Source: an uncultured Clostridia bacterium (lineage in GTDB: Bacteria; Bacillota; Clostridia; UMGS1810). From it: a stretch of 57,053 nucleotides of DNA. Numbering within the stretch: the first letter of the stretch is position 1; the number at the start of each line of letters is the position of its first letter. The notes below the pieces were generated by a model, which saw only the letters and a list, made by a program, of their open reading frames with translations, was not told the origin of the DNA and made no database searches. Of this stretch, positions 38,970 to 47,880 are shown one piece after another. The stretch lies in the NCBI GenBank assembly GCA_934463165.1, contig CAKSJG010000018.1:1-57053 (forward strand). The letters run 5' to 3'. Position numbers and translations under genes: made by a program.

Positions 38970-40287
38970 ACGAAAAAACACGCTCAAATACAATTGGTCC
39001 GATAAGCATATAGAATACATGCGTAAAACACAGAGCTGCGACATGAACATTGCCGAGGGGAGTATCAGATCCGGTAAGACAACGGATAACGTATTTTGTT
39101 TTGCTCATGACATTAAGCATTCAAAAGATAAACTGCACCTTGCGACCGCATCCACACAGCCGACAGCCAAGATTATTATCGGAGACTGTGACGGGTACGG
39201 ACTTGAGCACATATTCCGCGGTCAATGCAAATGGGGCAAATACAAAGGCAATGAAGCACTTAGGATATGCGGCAAGGATACAAACTACAAAGAAAAGATT
39301 GTGTTATTCTGCGGAGGCGCAAAAGCAGACAGCTACAAGAAATTCAGAGGTATGTCAATCGGACTGTGGATTGCCACCGAGATTAACCTGCACCATGCCG
39401 AAACCATAAGAGAAGCACAGCGCAGACAAATCAATGCCGATATAAAAAGATTCTATTGGGATTTAAACCCCGACAGTCCGAACGCGGAGATATATAAAGA
39501 GTTTATAGACCAATACGAAAAAAAGAGCAAAAACGGCTCTCTCAAGGGCGGTTTTAATCTGCAGCAGTTTAATATATTTGACAATATAAACCTTTCGGAA
39601 GCAAACAGAGACAGCGAGATATCAAAGTATGAAATAGGCAGCGTGTATTACAAGCGTGACATACTCGGTATCAGATGTGCTGCGGAGGGTATTGTATTTC
39701 GTGATTTTGCCGAGCACCCCGAAAAGTACAAAGTACAACGCTGTTGTATTCCCGACCGCTTTGTGTGGTGTAAAATGGGATATGACATCGGCGGAAACGG
39801 CTCTGCATACGGTCTCACAGCTGTTGCACAGGGATATGACGGTGTTGTATATGCAATGAGAAGCAAGAAATATGAAAGCAGAGAAATGAGGCTTGAACAG
39901 GTGCCCGACATATGCATGGAATTTATAAACAACTTTGAAGCCGATTACGGTGTTGAAATAACAAAATGCTATGTTGACGATAACTACTATTCAATTGTTA
40001 ACTCGCTTAATGACAGACGTTTTATTTTCGATGCTGCGTCAAAGGTCAAGGCATACCTTCCTTTGTATGACAGACCAAGAAAATTAATAAGCCTTATGGC
40101 ACAGGGTAAATTTAAAATAGTGGACGGTGAGTGCGACTCTTTGGAAGAGGAAATGCGCAATGCCGTCTTTGACCCGAAAGAAGAAAAAACAATAATCCTT
40201 GATGACGGCACACAGCAAATAGACTGCATGGACTCCATGTGGTACGCTCTTGCCGATGACTGGAATTTTTTAGGAGTGGTTTGGTAA
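38950..40287 (+). CDS. terL: Phage terminase large subunit
   Basis: 445 aa from ATG 38950. Walker A is GSIRSGKTT (37-45). LWIATEINLHHAETIREAQR carries the Walker B/acidic region, and DLNPDSPNAEIYKEF is the PBSX-type coupling motif. The C-terminal RNase H-like nuclease begins at KMGYDIGGNGSAYGLTAVAQ and has YVDDNYYS and QIDCMDSMWYALADDW. It packages DNA into the prohead using ATP and cuts it. Overlaps terS by 20 bp. Confidence 0.95.
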   Translation: MCSAVIRRKNTLKYNWSDKHIEYMRKTQSCDMNIAEGSIRSGKTTDNVFCFAHDIKHSKDKLHLATASTQPTAKIIIGDCDGYGLEHIFRGQCKWGKYKGNEALRICGKDTNYKEKIVLFCGGAKADSYKKFRGMSIGLWIATEINLHHAETIREAQRRQINADIKRFYWDLNPDSPNAEIYKEFIDQYEKKSKNGSLKGGFNLQQFNIFDNINLSEANRDSEISKYEIGSVYYKRDILGIRCAAEGIVFRDFAEHPEKYKVQRCCIPDRFVWCKMGYDIGGNGSAYGLTAVAQGYDGVVYAMRSKKYESREMRLEQVPDICMEFINNFEADYGVEITKCYVDDNYYSIVNSLNDRRFIFDAASKVKAYLPLYDRPRKLISLMAQGKFKIVDGECDSLEEEMRNAVFDPKEEKTIILDDGTQQIDCMDSMWYALADDWNFLGVVW

Positions 40288-41646
40288 ATGTATTTAAAAT
40301 CAAAAGTAAATCAGCTGCTTGATTATCTTGCAGACAAGCTCGGATACGAAAGGCGGCGCTCTGACAGTCTGCTTAGGGCAGGGCTGTACGATATAGACGA
40401 TCTGGTGCATATATCATATCTCGATATAGCGGCTTCAAAGATTACGAATTTGTCGTGTGTTGAAGCAACGAACGAGATAAAACACGAAAGCAGCCTGTGT
40501 GCTCCGCTTGAAAATATATCGGACACGCTGCAGAGGCTTAAATCAGACATTGCACACGGCGCACTTACGAAAGGCGGTTTTTATACCGTGCCGTATTTCG
40601 ATGATTCAGGCGCCCTGCGCATAATGCCGCTTAACAGCGACTATGTAAGAATATTAAAGCGCGAGGGTGAACAGTTAAAGGATGTTCTCATAGCTCTTGA
40701 AACATTCACGGCAAAAAACGGCAGCATATATTTCCTCATAAGGCGGCATACGCTTGACGTAAACGGCAATTTGCAAATTACATATTTCGCAACGCAAAAC
40801 GGCGGTGCACTGAATAACATACCGCCGTTCCTCCCGGAGCATTGGAAATACTGTGTTGAAACCCCCGAAGCTTACAACGGTGTAAATCATATAGGATTCG
40901 GTTATTACCGTTCCCCTGTTAATTCAAGAGGCATTCCTACGGTTGAGGGTGTGCCTATGGACTTTGGATGCGCAGACACCATAAATAAGCTCCGTGAACT
41001 CGATAAGCTTGAAGGCGTGGAATTCAGTGACGGCAAGCGCATTCTTTTTGTGCATCCGAGCATAGCAAAGCAAATAGAGCGCAGTGGAAAGTTAAAATTA
41101 GCTGTTGCCGAAAATGTTTTTCTTGCCGGCACGGGAACGGGTATTTCGGTTGATGACTATATCAAACAATTTAATCCCGAAATCAGAGTTGAAAAATACA
41201 CACCGCGCAGGCAGGAACTGTATGTTGAGCTTGAGAACTGCATGAAGCTGTCAAGAGGAATATTTACGGAGAACACCGTCACGCAAGGAGGCACGGCTAC
41301 AGAGGTCAGACGCTCAAATGCCGAAACGCTTTCGTTCATAGACAATGTTCACAACATGCTTGACCGCGGCGATGAAATGACTCTTGAAGCATGCGGCATA
41401 TATCTTAACATCCGCAGGGAGCTGTGGGAGTATGCCTCGGATTACTTTGACCCGTTTGCAGACCCCGACAAGCAATTTGAGCAAATCAGACTCGGAGTGC
41501 AGGACGGAGCAATCAGCATGTCAACCGAAACGATGTGGCTCAAGCCTTCGCTTTCCCCCGAAGAGGCAGAAGCCGAAATCCAAAAAGCAAGAGAGGAAAG
41601 AGGCAGTGAATCTGATTTTGATATCGATAACGAAGTTGAGGTGTGA
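40288..41646 (+). CDS. Phage portal protein
   Basis: 452 aa, directly after terL. An N-terminal segment contacts neighbours; the mid region (IMPLNSDYVRILKREGEQLK, NVNHIGFGYYRSPVNSRGI is close to PVN motifs of SPP1-like portals) and the long C-terminal helical wing (NAETLSFIDNVHNMLDRGDE) fit SPP1/Gp6-type portals. Twelve copies form the DNA entry ring. The acidic C-terminus ends DIDNEVEV. Confidence 0.88.
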   Translation: MYLKSKVNQLLDYLADKLGYERRRSDSLLRAGLYDIDDLVHISYLDIAASKITNLSCVEATNEIKHESSLCAPLENISDTLQRLKSDIAHGALTKGGFYTVPYFDDSGALRIMPLNSDYVRILKREGEQLKDVLIALETFTAKNGSIYFLIRRHTLDVNGNLQITYFATQNGGALNNIPPFLPEHWKYCVETPEAYNGVNHIGFGYYRSPVNSRGIPTVEGVPMDFGCADTINKLRELDKLEGVEFSDGKRILFVHPSIAKQIERSGKLKLAVAENVFLAGTGTGISVDDYIKQFNPEIRVEKYTPRRQELYVELENCMKLSRGIFTENTVTQGGTATEVRRSNAETLSFIDNVHNMLDRGDEMTLEACGIYLNIRRELWEYASDYFDPFADPDKQFEQIRLGVQDGAISMSTETMWLKPSLSPEEAEAEIQKAREERGSESDFDIDNEVEV

Positions 41647-41650
41647 TTAA

Positions 41651-43144
41651 ATGTCATACCTCGATATAATCATGGGAAGATATGAAGAAATCAGCAATTA
41701 TGCACTCTCACTCATTGCAAAGAGAATCAAAAGCATCGGGCGGCTCTCGGCATACGACCAACAGGCGCTTAAAAACCTCTCGGACATCACAGGAGACATG
41801 CAGAAAATAACAAAAAAACTTGCGGAGCTTACGAAGCTTAATATTTCCGACATAGAAAAGCTTTACGGCGAGACGATAACGGAAGAGGGCGAAACATATA
41901 AACCGCTCTACGACCTCAAAAACAAGAAATACGTGCCGTATTCGCAGAATAAAAAGGCGCAGAGGCTTACAAATCACTGGGTGAAGCAGACAAAGAAAAC
42001 GCTTATCAATCTTTCAGCAACAAAGGCTTTAAGAGTCAACAAATATAATCTTAAAGGTGATGTAATAGGCAGCATGCCTTTTAAAGGAGCATTTCAAGAA
42101 GCAATTGACACAGCCGTTACGGCAGTGACTACCGGTGCTGTTGATTTTAACCTTGCAATGCGTGACACAATAAAGAAGCTCGGAGGCAGCGGACTTAAGG
42201 TAAATTACGGTACCGATAAAAACGGCAGACCCGTAAACCGTTCGCTTGCATCCATGGCAAGGCAAAATATACTTTACGGTACACGAGAAGCCATAAAGGC
42301 ATACAATGACGAACTCGGCGAAGAGCTCGGCTGTGACGGCATAGAAATAAGCTTCAGCTCCACATGCAGACCGTCACATCAATTCATGGAAGGCAAGCAA
42401 TATGCAATTGGCGGTGCAAAGGTTGTTGACGGCAAAAGATATGAGGATGCCGCACCTGCACTCAAAGCACTTTCGGACTACGGCTGCAATCACCGTGATT
42501 TTAAAATAATCCTCGGTGTATCACAACCGGCACACACTCGTGAAGAAATAGCAAAGAGACACGCAGAAGAAAATGAGCTCATAGAATATAACGGCAAAAC
42601 CAAAACACGCTACGAATGGCAACAGGCGCAGCGCAGACTTGAGTCGGGCACGCGCAGAGAGCGAAACATCCGCGAAATGGCAAAAGAAAGCGGTGACACG
42701 GTACTTGTTAAGCGGTGCAACGAAAACATATCACGCAGAAAGGCTGCATATGATGATTTATGCGCAAATGTCGGGCTTGAAAACCGTTGGAACCGTTCGG
42801 CGCATATTTCCGCAAAAACTGTTGACAAAGTCGGTAAAAGTGGTATAATAAAAGCAGACAAAATAATTTCTAATCACGAAAGTACACCGAAAACTTTTAA
42901 ACCCAATTCAATCGTAGAACGCAAATACAAAAATGTTGTTGACACAAGATCGTTCTACGATGCCAGCGGTTTAAAGTCAAAAGATATAAATACATCATCA
43001 CACGGAAATCCGAAAAGACATCCATACGGTAAAAACGGTGAGCACGTTCACGATTACGAATGGAATGAAGACGGTTCTTTAAAAGCAAGGACAACACGCG
43101 ACTTAACGGATGAGGAAAGAAAGGAGAATTCAGATATATTATGA
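41651..43144 (+). CDS. Minor capsid protein (Phage_min_cap2 type) with a toxin-like C-terminal domain
   Basis: 497 aa. Residues 1-290 are a minor capsid protein 2/head morphogenesis protein: AFQEAIDTAVTAVTTGAVDF, SLASMARQNILYGTREAIKA, SFSSTCRPSHQFMEGKQYA and DYGCNHRDFKIILGVSQPAH. A charged linker (about 300-390) leads to a different C-terminal domain (about 415-497) with His451, His457, His465 and His467 in SHGNPKRHP and GEHVHDYEW, a pattern seen at the ends of polymorphic toxins. Its stop overlaps the next gene (ATGA), a candidate immunity protein. A promoter lies inside at 42822-42849. Confidence 0.85.
   Translation: MSYLDIIMGRYEEISNYALSLIAKRIKSIGRLSAYDQQALKNLSDITGDMQKITKKLAELTKLNISDIEKLYGETITEEGETYKPLYDLKNKKYVPYSQNKKAQRLTNHWVKQTKKTLINLSATKALRVNKYNLKGDVIGSMPFKGAFQEAIDTAVTAVTTGAVDFNLAMRDTIKKLGGSGLKVNYGTDKNGRPVNRSLASMARQNILYGTREAIKAYNDELGEELGCDGIEISFSSTCRPSHQFMEGKQYAIGGAKVVDGKRYEDAAPALKALSDYGCNHRDFKIILGVSQPAHTREEIAKRHAEENELIEYNGKTKTRYEWQQAQRRLESGTRRERNIREMAKESGDTVLVKRCNENISRRKAAYDDLCANVGLENRWNRSAHISAKTVDKVGKSGIIKADKIISNHESTPKTFKPNSIVERKYKNVVDTRSFYDASGLKSKDINTSSHGNPKRHPYGKNGEHVHDYEWNEDGSLKARTTRDLTDEERKENSDIL
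42822..42849 (+). promoter_or_regulatory. Sigma-A promoter inside the minor capsid gene
   Basis: TTGACA (42822-42827), 16 nt, TATAAT (42844-42849) with TGG before the -10. Both boxes are perfect consensus. It lies between the capsid part and the toxin-like domain, and would give an mRNA for the 43141 and 43402 genes ending at the terminator 43733-43767. Confidence 0.65.
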
Positions 43145-43389
43145 AACCAAATGACTTAAAAAGTTTAATATCAAGCTGTTTGAATGATATTTCGTTTACC
43201 CATAACGGCAAACCCTGCGGCATTACATCAGAAGTGCACGACAGTATCCCAACTTTCCAAGTATGGTGCGGTGATAATATCAAAGAGTATAACAACGTCC
43301 GCGATGTTGTTTCCGACAAATTTTATGACGGAAAATCATTAACAGATTTGTTGTGCAGCGAAACACCGATACAATACATGCTTCATTAA
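43141..43389 (+). CDS. Candidate immunity protein for the capsid-linked toxin domain
   Basis: 82 aa, acidic, alpha/beta (DLKSLISSCLNDISFTHNGK; TFQVWCGDNIKEYNNVRDVV; FYDGKSLTDLL). Proteins ending VMSDKFFDGKSL-like belong to a group of small clostridial proteins found behind toxin-like C-termini. ATGA overlap with the minor capsid gene shows tight coupling, as expected of toxin-immunity pairs. The immunity role is inferred, not shown. Confidence 0.6.
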   Translation: MKPNDLKSLISSCLNDISFTHNGKPCGITSEVHDSIPTFQVWCGDNIKEYNNVRDVVSDKFYDGKSLTDLLCSETPIQYMLH

Positions 43390-43401
43390 AGGAATGATAA
43401 C

Positions 43402-43719
43402 ATGAACGACAACTTTAAATGCATATATAAAATACTTAAGACACTTGAAAGGGCTCTGGACTATGAAAGTATCAGCCTTGAGGAAATCGGATATGAACAT
43501 CTTAAAATAAGCGAGATACGTTGGATTCATTATCTTGAGATGATGTCGGATGTCGGGCTTATAAACGGAATCGAATTTAAAACATATGTTGACGGTTCAA
43601 CGGAAGTAATGAACAAAGGTGTCAGAATCACACTCAAGGGGCTTGAATACCTCACCGAAAACAGCATAATGAAAAGGATGTATAAAGCCGCCGAAACGGC
43701 CAAGAACATCATAAAATAA
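43402..43719 (+). CDS. YjcQ-family protein
   Basis: 105 aa: CIYKILKTLERALDYESISL, GYEHLKISEIRWIHYLEMMS, VRITLKGLEYLTENSIMKRM. This is the YjcQ plan, a winged-helix-like phage protein of unknown role. It may be a regulator or an accessory of the toxin/immunity genes. It lies between the immunity-like gene and a strong terminator. Confidence 0.75.
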   Translation: MNDNFKCIYKILKTLERALDYESISLEEIGYEHLKISEIRWIHYLEMMSDVGLINGIEFKTYVDGSTEVMNKGVRITLKGLEYLTENSIMKRMYKAAETAKNIIK

Positions 43720-43732
43720 AACTTAATAAATC

Positions 43733-43767
43733 AAGCGTTTACATCAATATGTAAGCGCTTTTTTTAT
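43733..43767 (+). terminator. Strong terminator inside the late region
   Basis: AAGCGTTTACAT (43733-43744) pairs with ATGTAAGCGCTT (43749-43760), loop CAAT, one G-U pair, then a T-run to 43767. It separates the portal/minor capsid/immunity block from scaffold and capsid genes, so late transcription needs antitermination or another promoter. Confidence 0.85.
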
Positions 43768-43852
43768 ACAATTTTGTCAGTTGATCAGACGTAAAACAGT
43801 CGAGCCGATGAGATGCAACCTCGTATAAAAGCGTAGGCAGAAAGGATTAAAA

Positions 43853-44485
43853 ATGAAAAGGGAAGAAATCAAGGCAATATTTGCCGAAGCAACAGACGAA
43901 CAGATTAAAAAAATTCTGGGAATCAACGGAGCTGACATCGAAGGCTTTAAGAGTAAGATCTCAAAGCTTGAAGATGACCTCGAAACCAAAGAAACAAGTC
44001 TTAAACAAATCAGTTCCGATTTTGAGCAGCTTAAGACCGCAAACGCAAGCGCAGAGGATTACAAAAAGAAATTCGAAGAGCTGCAGGCTGATGTTACCAA
44101 AAAAGAAAATGAAGCAAAGGCAGAGAGAGAAAAGGCGGAGCACGATACCGAGGTAAGCAGACGTTACAACGCTGTTGCCGTGGATAAAGACGGCAATCCG
44201 CTCAAATGGAGACATGACGCTATAAAAGCCGATTATCTCCGCAAATTCGATGAAGCACTTGCAAACAAAGATAACGTTGGCAAATCCGATGCGGATATCT
44301 TTGCGGAGCTGACAAAAGAGGACGGCAATGCCTTTGAAAGCGCACGCGCAAAACCCAACCTTGCAGGCGGCAACCCTGCTGATTTTACAAGTCTGTCAAA
44401 AGAAGAGTTTGCAAAACTGGGATATTCGGACAGACTTAAAATATTTAACGAAAATCCCGATGTATATCAATCAATGACTGAATAA
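43853..44485 (+). CDS. Phage capsid scaffolding protein
   Basis: 210 aa. A long coiled coil (about 35-100, SKISKLEDDLETKETSLKQI, KKKFEELQADVTKKENEAKA) is followed by a loop with KDGNPLKWRHDAIKADYLRK and an acidic/polar C-terminus (SLSKEEFAKLGYSDRLKIFN). The composition and place before the major capsid gene fit scaffold proteins that guide prohead assembly and are then lost. GAAAGGATTAAAA precedes the ATG. Confidence 0.88.
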   Translation: MKREEIKAIFAEATDEQIKKILGINGADIEGFKSKISKLEDDLETKETSLKQISSDFEQLKTANASAEDYKKKFEELQADVTKKENEAKAEREKAEHDTEVSRRYNAVAVDKDGNPLKWRHDAIKADYLRKFDEALANKDNVGKSDADIFAELTKEDGNAFESARAKPNLAGGNPADFTSLSKEEFAKLGYSDRLKIFNENPDVYQSMTE

Positions 44486-44502
44486 AAGAAAGGATGAAAC
44501 AA

Positions 44503-45675
44503 ATGTTATTTGATGAAAAAGTATTTAACCCCGAGGTATTCGGGCAGTATGTGGACAGTGTACCCAACACCAATTTAAACGAACTGTACAAGTCGCAGGC
44601 TATAAAAGGCGATTCGAGGCTTACGGCAGCGTTCGGACCGCAGACAGGTTCATATGCGGGAAGTCTCCCCATTTTCGGCAACCTCAGCGGCGAGCCTGTT
44701 AACTATGACGGAAAGACGGATCTTACGGCAACCACAACCGATACATACGAACAGCGGTTTATAGTTACCGGACGTGCAAAAGGCTTTGTTGAAAAAGACT
44801 TCTCGACAGACATCACGGGCGGTGTGGACTTTATGTCCAAAGTCGGAAGCGGCATTTCTGATTACTGGGCTGATATCTATCAGGGAAGTATTCTTTCCGT
44901 GCTCAAAGGTATATTCTCCATGACAGGCACAGGCAATGCGGACTTTGTATCCGGGCACACAAGCGATGTGTCAAATAATGCCGAAAACAACACATTCGGA
45001 GCAACAACCCTAAACACCGCGCTGCAGAAAGCGGGCGGAGATGCGAAAAACGCGTTTAAGCTTGCTATAATGCATTCAAAGGTTGCAACGGATATTGAAA
45101 ATCTCAAATTGCTTGAATATCTCAAGTATACCGATGCAACAGGCATACAGAGAAGCTTGTCACTCGGAACGCTCAACGGCAGAACGGTTCTTGTTGATGA
45201 CGGCATGCCCGCCGAAGAGGGATATTTTGATTCTTCAGAGGGCGCTGCAGGTGCTCTTAAAGTTGTTGCAAGCGGCGCAACAGGCGCACAGGTTAACCTT
45301 GCGGACGCATCGGCGGCATATTTCGGTTCAAAAACTTTGGCGGCAAACGATTACGTTGTAAAAGGTACACGCTACACAACATATGTGCTCGGCGCAGGCT
45401 CGATTATCATGCAGGATGTAGGCGCGGAAGTTCCTTACGAAATGCAGAGAGACCCCAAAACAAACGGTGGTCAGACCACACTTTACACAAGACGCAGATT
45501 CATAATTGCGCCCGAAGGCTTCTCGTTCATAGGAACGACCTCAACACTCTCGCCCACAACGGCAGAGCTTGAAAACGGCGCAAAATGGGCTCTCATAAAC
45601 AACGGTCAGAGCGGAGCTGCAAAGAAATTCTATCCCCACAAAAAGATTGCAATTGCACGAATCTTCTCGAGGTAA
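44503..45675 (+). CDS. Major capsid protein
   Basis: 390 aa. MLFDEKVFNPEVFGQYVDSV, GSYAGSLPIFGNLSGEPVNY, GVDFMSKVGSGISDYWADIY, AFKLAIMHSKVATDIENLKL and TTLYTRRRFIIAPEGFSFIG follow the HK97-fold capsid group used by many Firmicutes siphoviruses. Start at ATG 44503 because AAAGGA lies 8 nt upstream; an ATG three codons earlier overlaps it. Confidence 0.92.
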   Translation: MLFDEKVFNPEVFGQYVDSVPNTNLNELYKSQAIKGDSRLTAAFGPQTGSYAGSLPIFGNLSGEPVNYDGKTDLTATTTDTYEQRFIVTGRAKGFVEKDFSTDITGGVDFMSKVGSGISDYWADIYQGSILSVLKGIFSMTGTGNADFVSGHTSDVSNNAENNTFGATTLNTALQKAGGDAKNAFKLAIMHSKVATDIENLKLLEYLKYTDATGIQRSLSLGTLNGRTVLVDDGMPAEEGYFDSSEGAAGALKVVASGATGAQVNLADASAAYFGSKTLAANDYVVKGTRYTTYVLGAGSIIMQDVGAEVPYEMQRDPKTNGGQTTLYTRRRFIIAPEGFSFIGTTSTLSPTTAELENGAKWALINNGQSGAAKKFYPHKKIAIARIFSR

Positions 45676-45680
45676 GAATT

Positions 45681-46061
45681 ATGTATCTGACATACGGCGA
45701 ATACAAGGAAAAGGGCGGTACTCTTGAAGAGGCCGCCTTTGTCATGCTCGAAAAAAGGGCAAGATATCTGATAAAAGCGCAGTGCGGAGGCATGACGGGT
45801 GAAAGAATTGAGAAGCTCGATAACATCCCCGAAGCCGTCAAAGACTGCGTTATGGAGCTGATACCCCACATATCGGCAAATAAAGGCACAGACGGTCAGA
45901 TATCAAGCAAAAGCCAGTCACAGGGCGGCAGAAGCGAAAGCGTGTCATATGCGGCAAAAACAAAGGCAGAGACCGACTCCGAAACAAACGACATTATATT
46001 TACAACGCTTTTCGGCGGAGGATGCGGTATGCTGCTTTACATGGGAGCTGATATCGAATGA
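45681..46061 (+). CDS. Head-tail connector (gp6-like)
   Basis: 126 aa: LTYGEYKEKGGTLEEAAFVM, EKRARYLIKAQCGGMTGERI, VKDCVMELIPHISANKG and SESVSYAAKTKAETDSETND. The helical bundle and place after the capsid gene identify a head-tail adaptor. It begins 5 bp after the capsid stop; CTCGAGGTAAG is the leader. The stop overlaps the next ATG. Confidence 0.82.
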   Translation: MYLTYGEYKEKGGTLEEAAFVMLEKRARYLIKAQCGGMTGERIEKLDNIPEAVKDCVMELIPHISANKGTDGQISSKSQSQGGRSESVSYAAKTKAETDSETNDIIFTTLFGGGCGMLLYMGADIE

Positions 46062-46492
46062 ATATGAGCAATCTGCACGGTGATACGTTCACGATTATAA
46101 ACGTCATCCCGAACGGCGAATCAAACAAATATGCCAAACATGTGTTGCAAAAATGCGGCAAGGATGACGGCATATTTGACCGTTCATCGGGTACCATGGC
46201 ATACAAAAAAGATTCGTGGACCGCATACATATGCGACACCGAAAAATATATACCGCCCTGCGACTATTACGGCAGTGATAATATAAATTCCAATTTCACG
46301 GTAAACGTTGGGGATTTGCTTATTTTTAAGGCAATTTCGGAGGACGCGCCGAAAAACACAAAGGAATTTATAAATCTGCGCGACAAATACAAGTCATGCG
46401 GCGGTGTTATCACGGGTCAGAGAGCGTATTTGTCATACAACGCGGACGGCACGCCGTGGGAAACAAACTATATCGAAGCAGTAAAGGAGTGA
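46058..46492 (+). CDS. Head closure or minor structural protein
   Basis: 144 aa, beta-rich (GDTFTIINVIPNGESNKYAK, WTAYICDTEKYIPPCDYYG, TVNVGDLLIFKAISEDAPK). Small beta-barrel proteins at this position act as stopper or head closure. Overlaps the connector gene by 4 bp. Confidence 0.7.
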   Translation: MNMSNLHGDTFTIINVIPNGESNKYAKHVLQKCGKDDGIFDRSSGTMAYKKDSWTAYICDTEKYIPPCDYYGSDNINSNFTVNVGDLLIFKAISEDAPKNTKEFINLRDKYKSCGGVITGQRAYLSYNADGTPWETNYIEAVKE

Positions 46493-46496
46493 TTGC

Positions 46497-46982
46497 GTGA
46501 ATAATTTTGAATTAATACACAAGTGGCTGAAACAGTGCCCCGAACTCAATAAGCTGTGGGTAGTGTCTTCGCTTTTAGAAGATAAGAAAAACGTGCTTCT
46601 GCCTGCCAAATCGGAAAATATGTATAATGTGAATTTCACGAAATATGCGGACGGCGGCAAAAAATATGTTTTCAAGCCGAGAGAGCCTTATTTCTTTGAT
46701 GTCGATATCATATGTTACCGCGAGAATGTCGCAAGCGACAACGATTATAACTTTGACACACAAAGCGCTATGCAGTCTGTGTGCGACTGGGTTATAAATC
46801 AGCAGAACACGGGAGCCGCACCCGGAGGAGACATATATCAAATCGAATGTCTGACCCCGATACCGTTTATACGGAATCAATATCAGAGCGAAAGCGACCC
46901 GAATATAATCCTTGTTGATTATGCCGTAACCGTGAGGTTCTACACTCCCAACCCTGCCGAATACCGAGTGGTGATGAAATAA
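46497..46982 (+). CDS. Minor capsid or tail terminator protein
   Basis: 161 aa starting GTG 46497 (AAAGGAGTGATTGC). NFELIHKWLKQCPELNKLWV begins an alpha/beta fold, with FKPREPYFFDVDIICYRENV, MQSVCDWVINQQNTGAAPGG and IILVDYAVTVRFYTPNPAEY typical of the Minor_capsid/tail-completion type proteins that cap the tail tube. Its stop lies in the part where the next gene should begin. Confidence 0.72.
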   Translation: MNNFELIHKWLKQCPELNKLWVVSSLLEDKKNVLLPAKSENMYNVNFTKYADGGKKYVFKPREPYFFDVDIICYRENVASDNDYNFDTQSAMQSVCDWVINQQNTGAAPGGDIYQIECLTPIPFIRNQYQSESDPNIILVDYAVTVRFYTPNPAEYRVVMK

Positions 46983-47032
46983 CGAGCGTAATAATTACAT
47001 CGACAACCGAAATTCACATTGATTTATCAAGG

Positions 47033-47341
47033 GTGAAGACACAGCTGCAAAGTGATGAACTTTGGAAGGAAGCGGCAAACACATGGCATACTGCATACTA
47101 TGACTACGTACCGCATGACACTAATATGCTGCGTAACAATGTGGAGGTAAAACCTAAAGAAATTGAGCACGAATCACCTCATTCTGTGTGGATATATAAC
47201 GGCATAAATACCAAGGCGAAGCCGCGCAGACCATTGATTTTGAAAAACGGCTGTGCAAAGTGGGATGTTAAAGCAAAACAGGATAAAAAAGATTTACTTG
47301 TAGTACGGTCCATGCAAGAATGGATCGAGAAAAATATTTAA
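47033..47341 (+). CDS. Minor capsid or head-tail joining protein, start unclear
   Basis: 102 aa from GTG 47033. ELWKEAANTWHTAYYDYVPH, MLRNNVEVKPKEIEH and KPRRPLILKNGCAKWDVKAK match the small Minor_capsid_2/HK97-gp10-like adaptor. In the same frame, codons upstream to about 46975 read ITSVIITSTTEIHIDLSR, which looks like the missing N-terminus, but no ATG, GTG or TTG precedes them. Either an unusual start codon or an indel near 46978-46983 is possible. Confidence 0.65.
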   Translation: MKTQLQSDELWKEAANTWHTAYYDYVPHDTNMLRNNVEVKPKEIEHESPHSVWIYNGINTKAKPRRPLILKNGCAKWDVKAKQDKKDLLVVRSMQEWIEKNI

Positions 47342-47355
47342 ACGGAGGTAACAAA

Positions 47356-47880
47356 ATGAACGGAACAGTTGTAACAAGAGCAAAAAGAAAATTATTTTAC
47401 GGTGTGCCCGCATCGGGCGGATCGGGTGACCCTACATACACAAGAATGAATGGGTTCTCCACACTGACGGAGAGCAAAAACCCCAAAGAACATACCGTGC
47501 AGTATGTTGATATGGAAATGGAGGTCACAACCACAACAGGCGTGAGCTCATCTTATGATTTCACCTTTGAACGCCTCGACCCCAACACCGTCCACAATGA
47601 CATGACGGGCATTATAGACAGTGAAAAAATCGGCGATGACGCGGTAAGAACATTTATTTCGGTTGACTTTACAAATAAAAATTCCGACGGCACATACCCT
47701 GCTGTTAAAAGAGATTATCTCATTGTCGGCAACACCATAGGTGACGGCACCGAAACTCTCAATTATTCGGGAACTCTTAAAGCAAAAACACCGAGAATCG
47801 AGGGTAAGGCAACAATTTCATCTCCTGAATCGGGTGACGATACCAATGTTGAACAAATTACATTTGCAGCGGGGGAATGA
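47356..47880 (+). CDS. Major tail tube protein
   Basis: 174 aa: NGTVVTRAKRKLFYGVPASG, LTESKNPKEHTVQYVDMEME, SSYDFTFERLDPNTVHNDMT, DYLIVGNTIGDGTETLNYSG and SSPESGDDTNVEQITFA. A beta-sandwich plan and position point to the siphovirus tail tube. ATG 47356 has ACGGAGG 9 nt upstream. The stop overlaps a small downstream gene. Confidence 0.85.
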   Translation: MNGTVVTRAKRKLFYGVPASGGSGDPTYTRMNGFSTLTESKNPKEHTVQYVDMEMEVTTTTGVSSSYDFTFERLDPNTVHNDMTGIIDSEKIGDDAVRTFISVDFTNKNSDGTYPAVKRDYLIVGNTIGDGTETLNYSGTLKAKTPRIEGKATISSPESGDDTNVEQITFAAGE

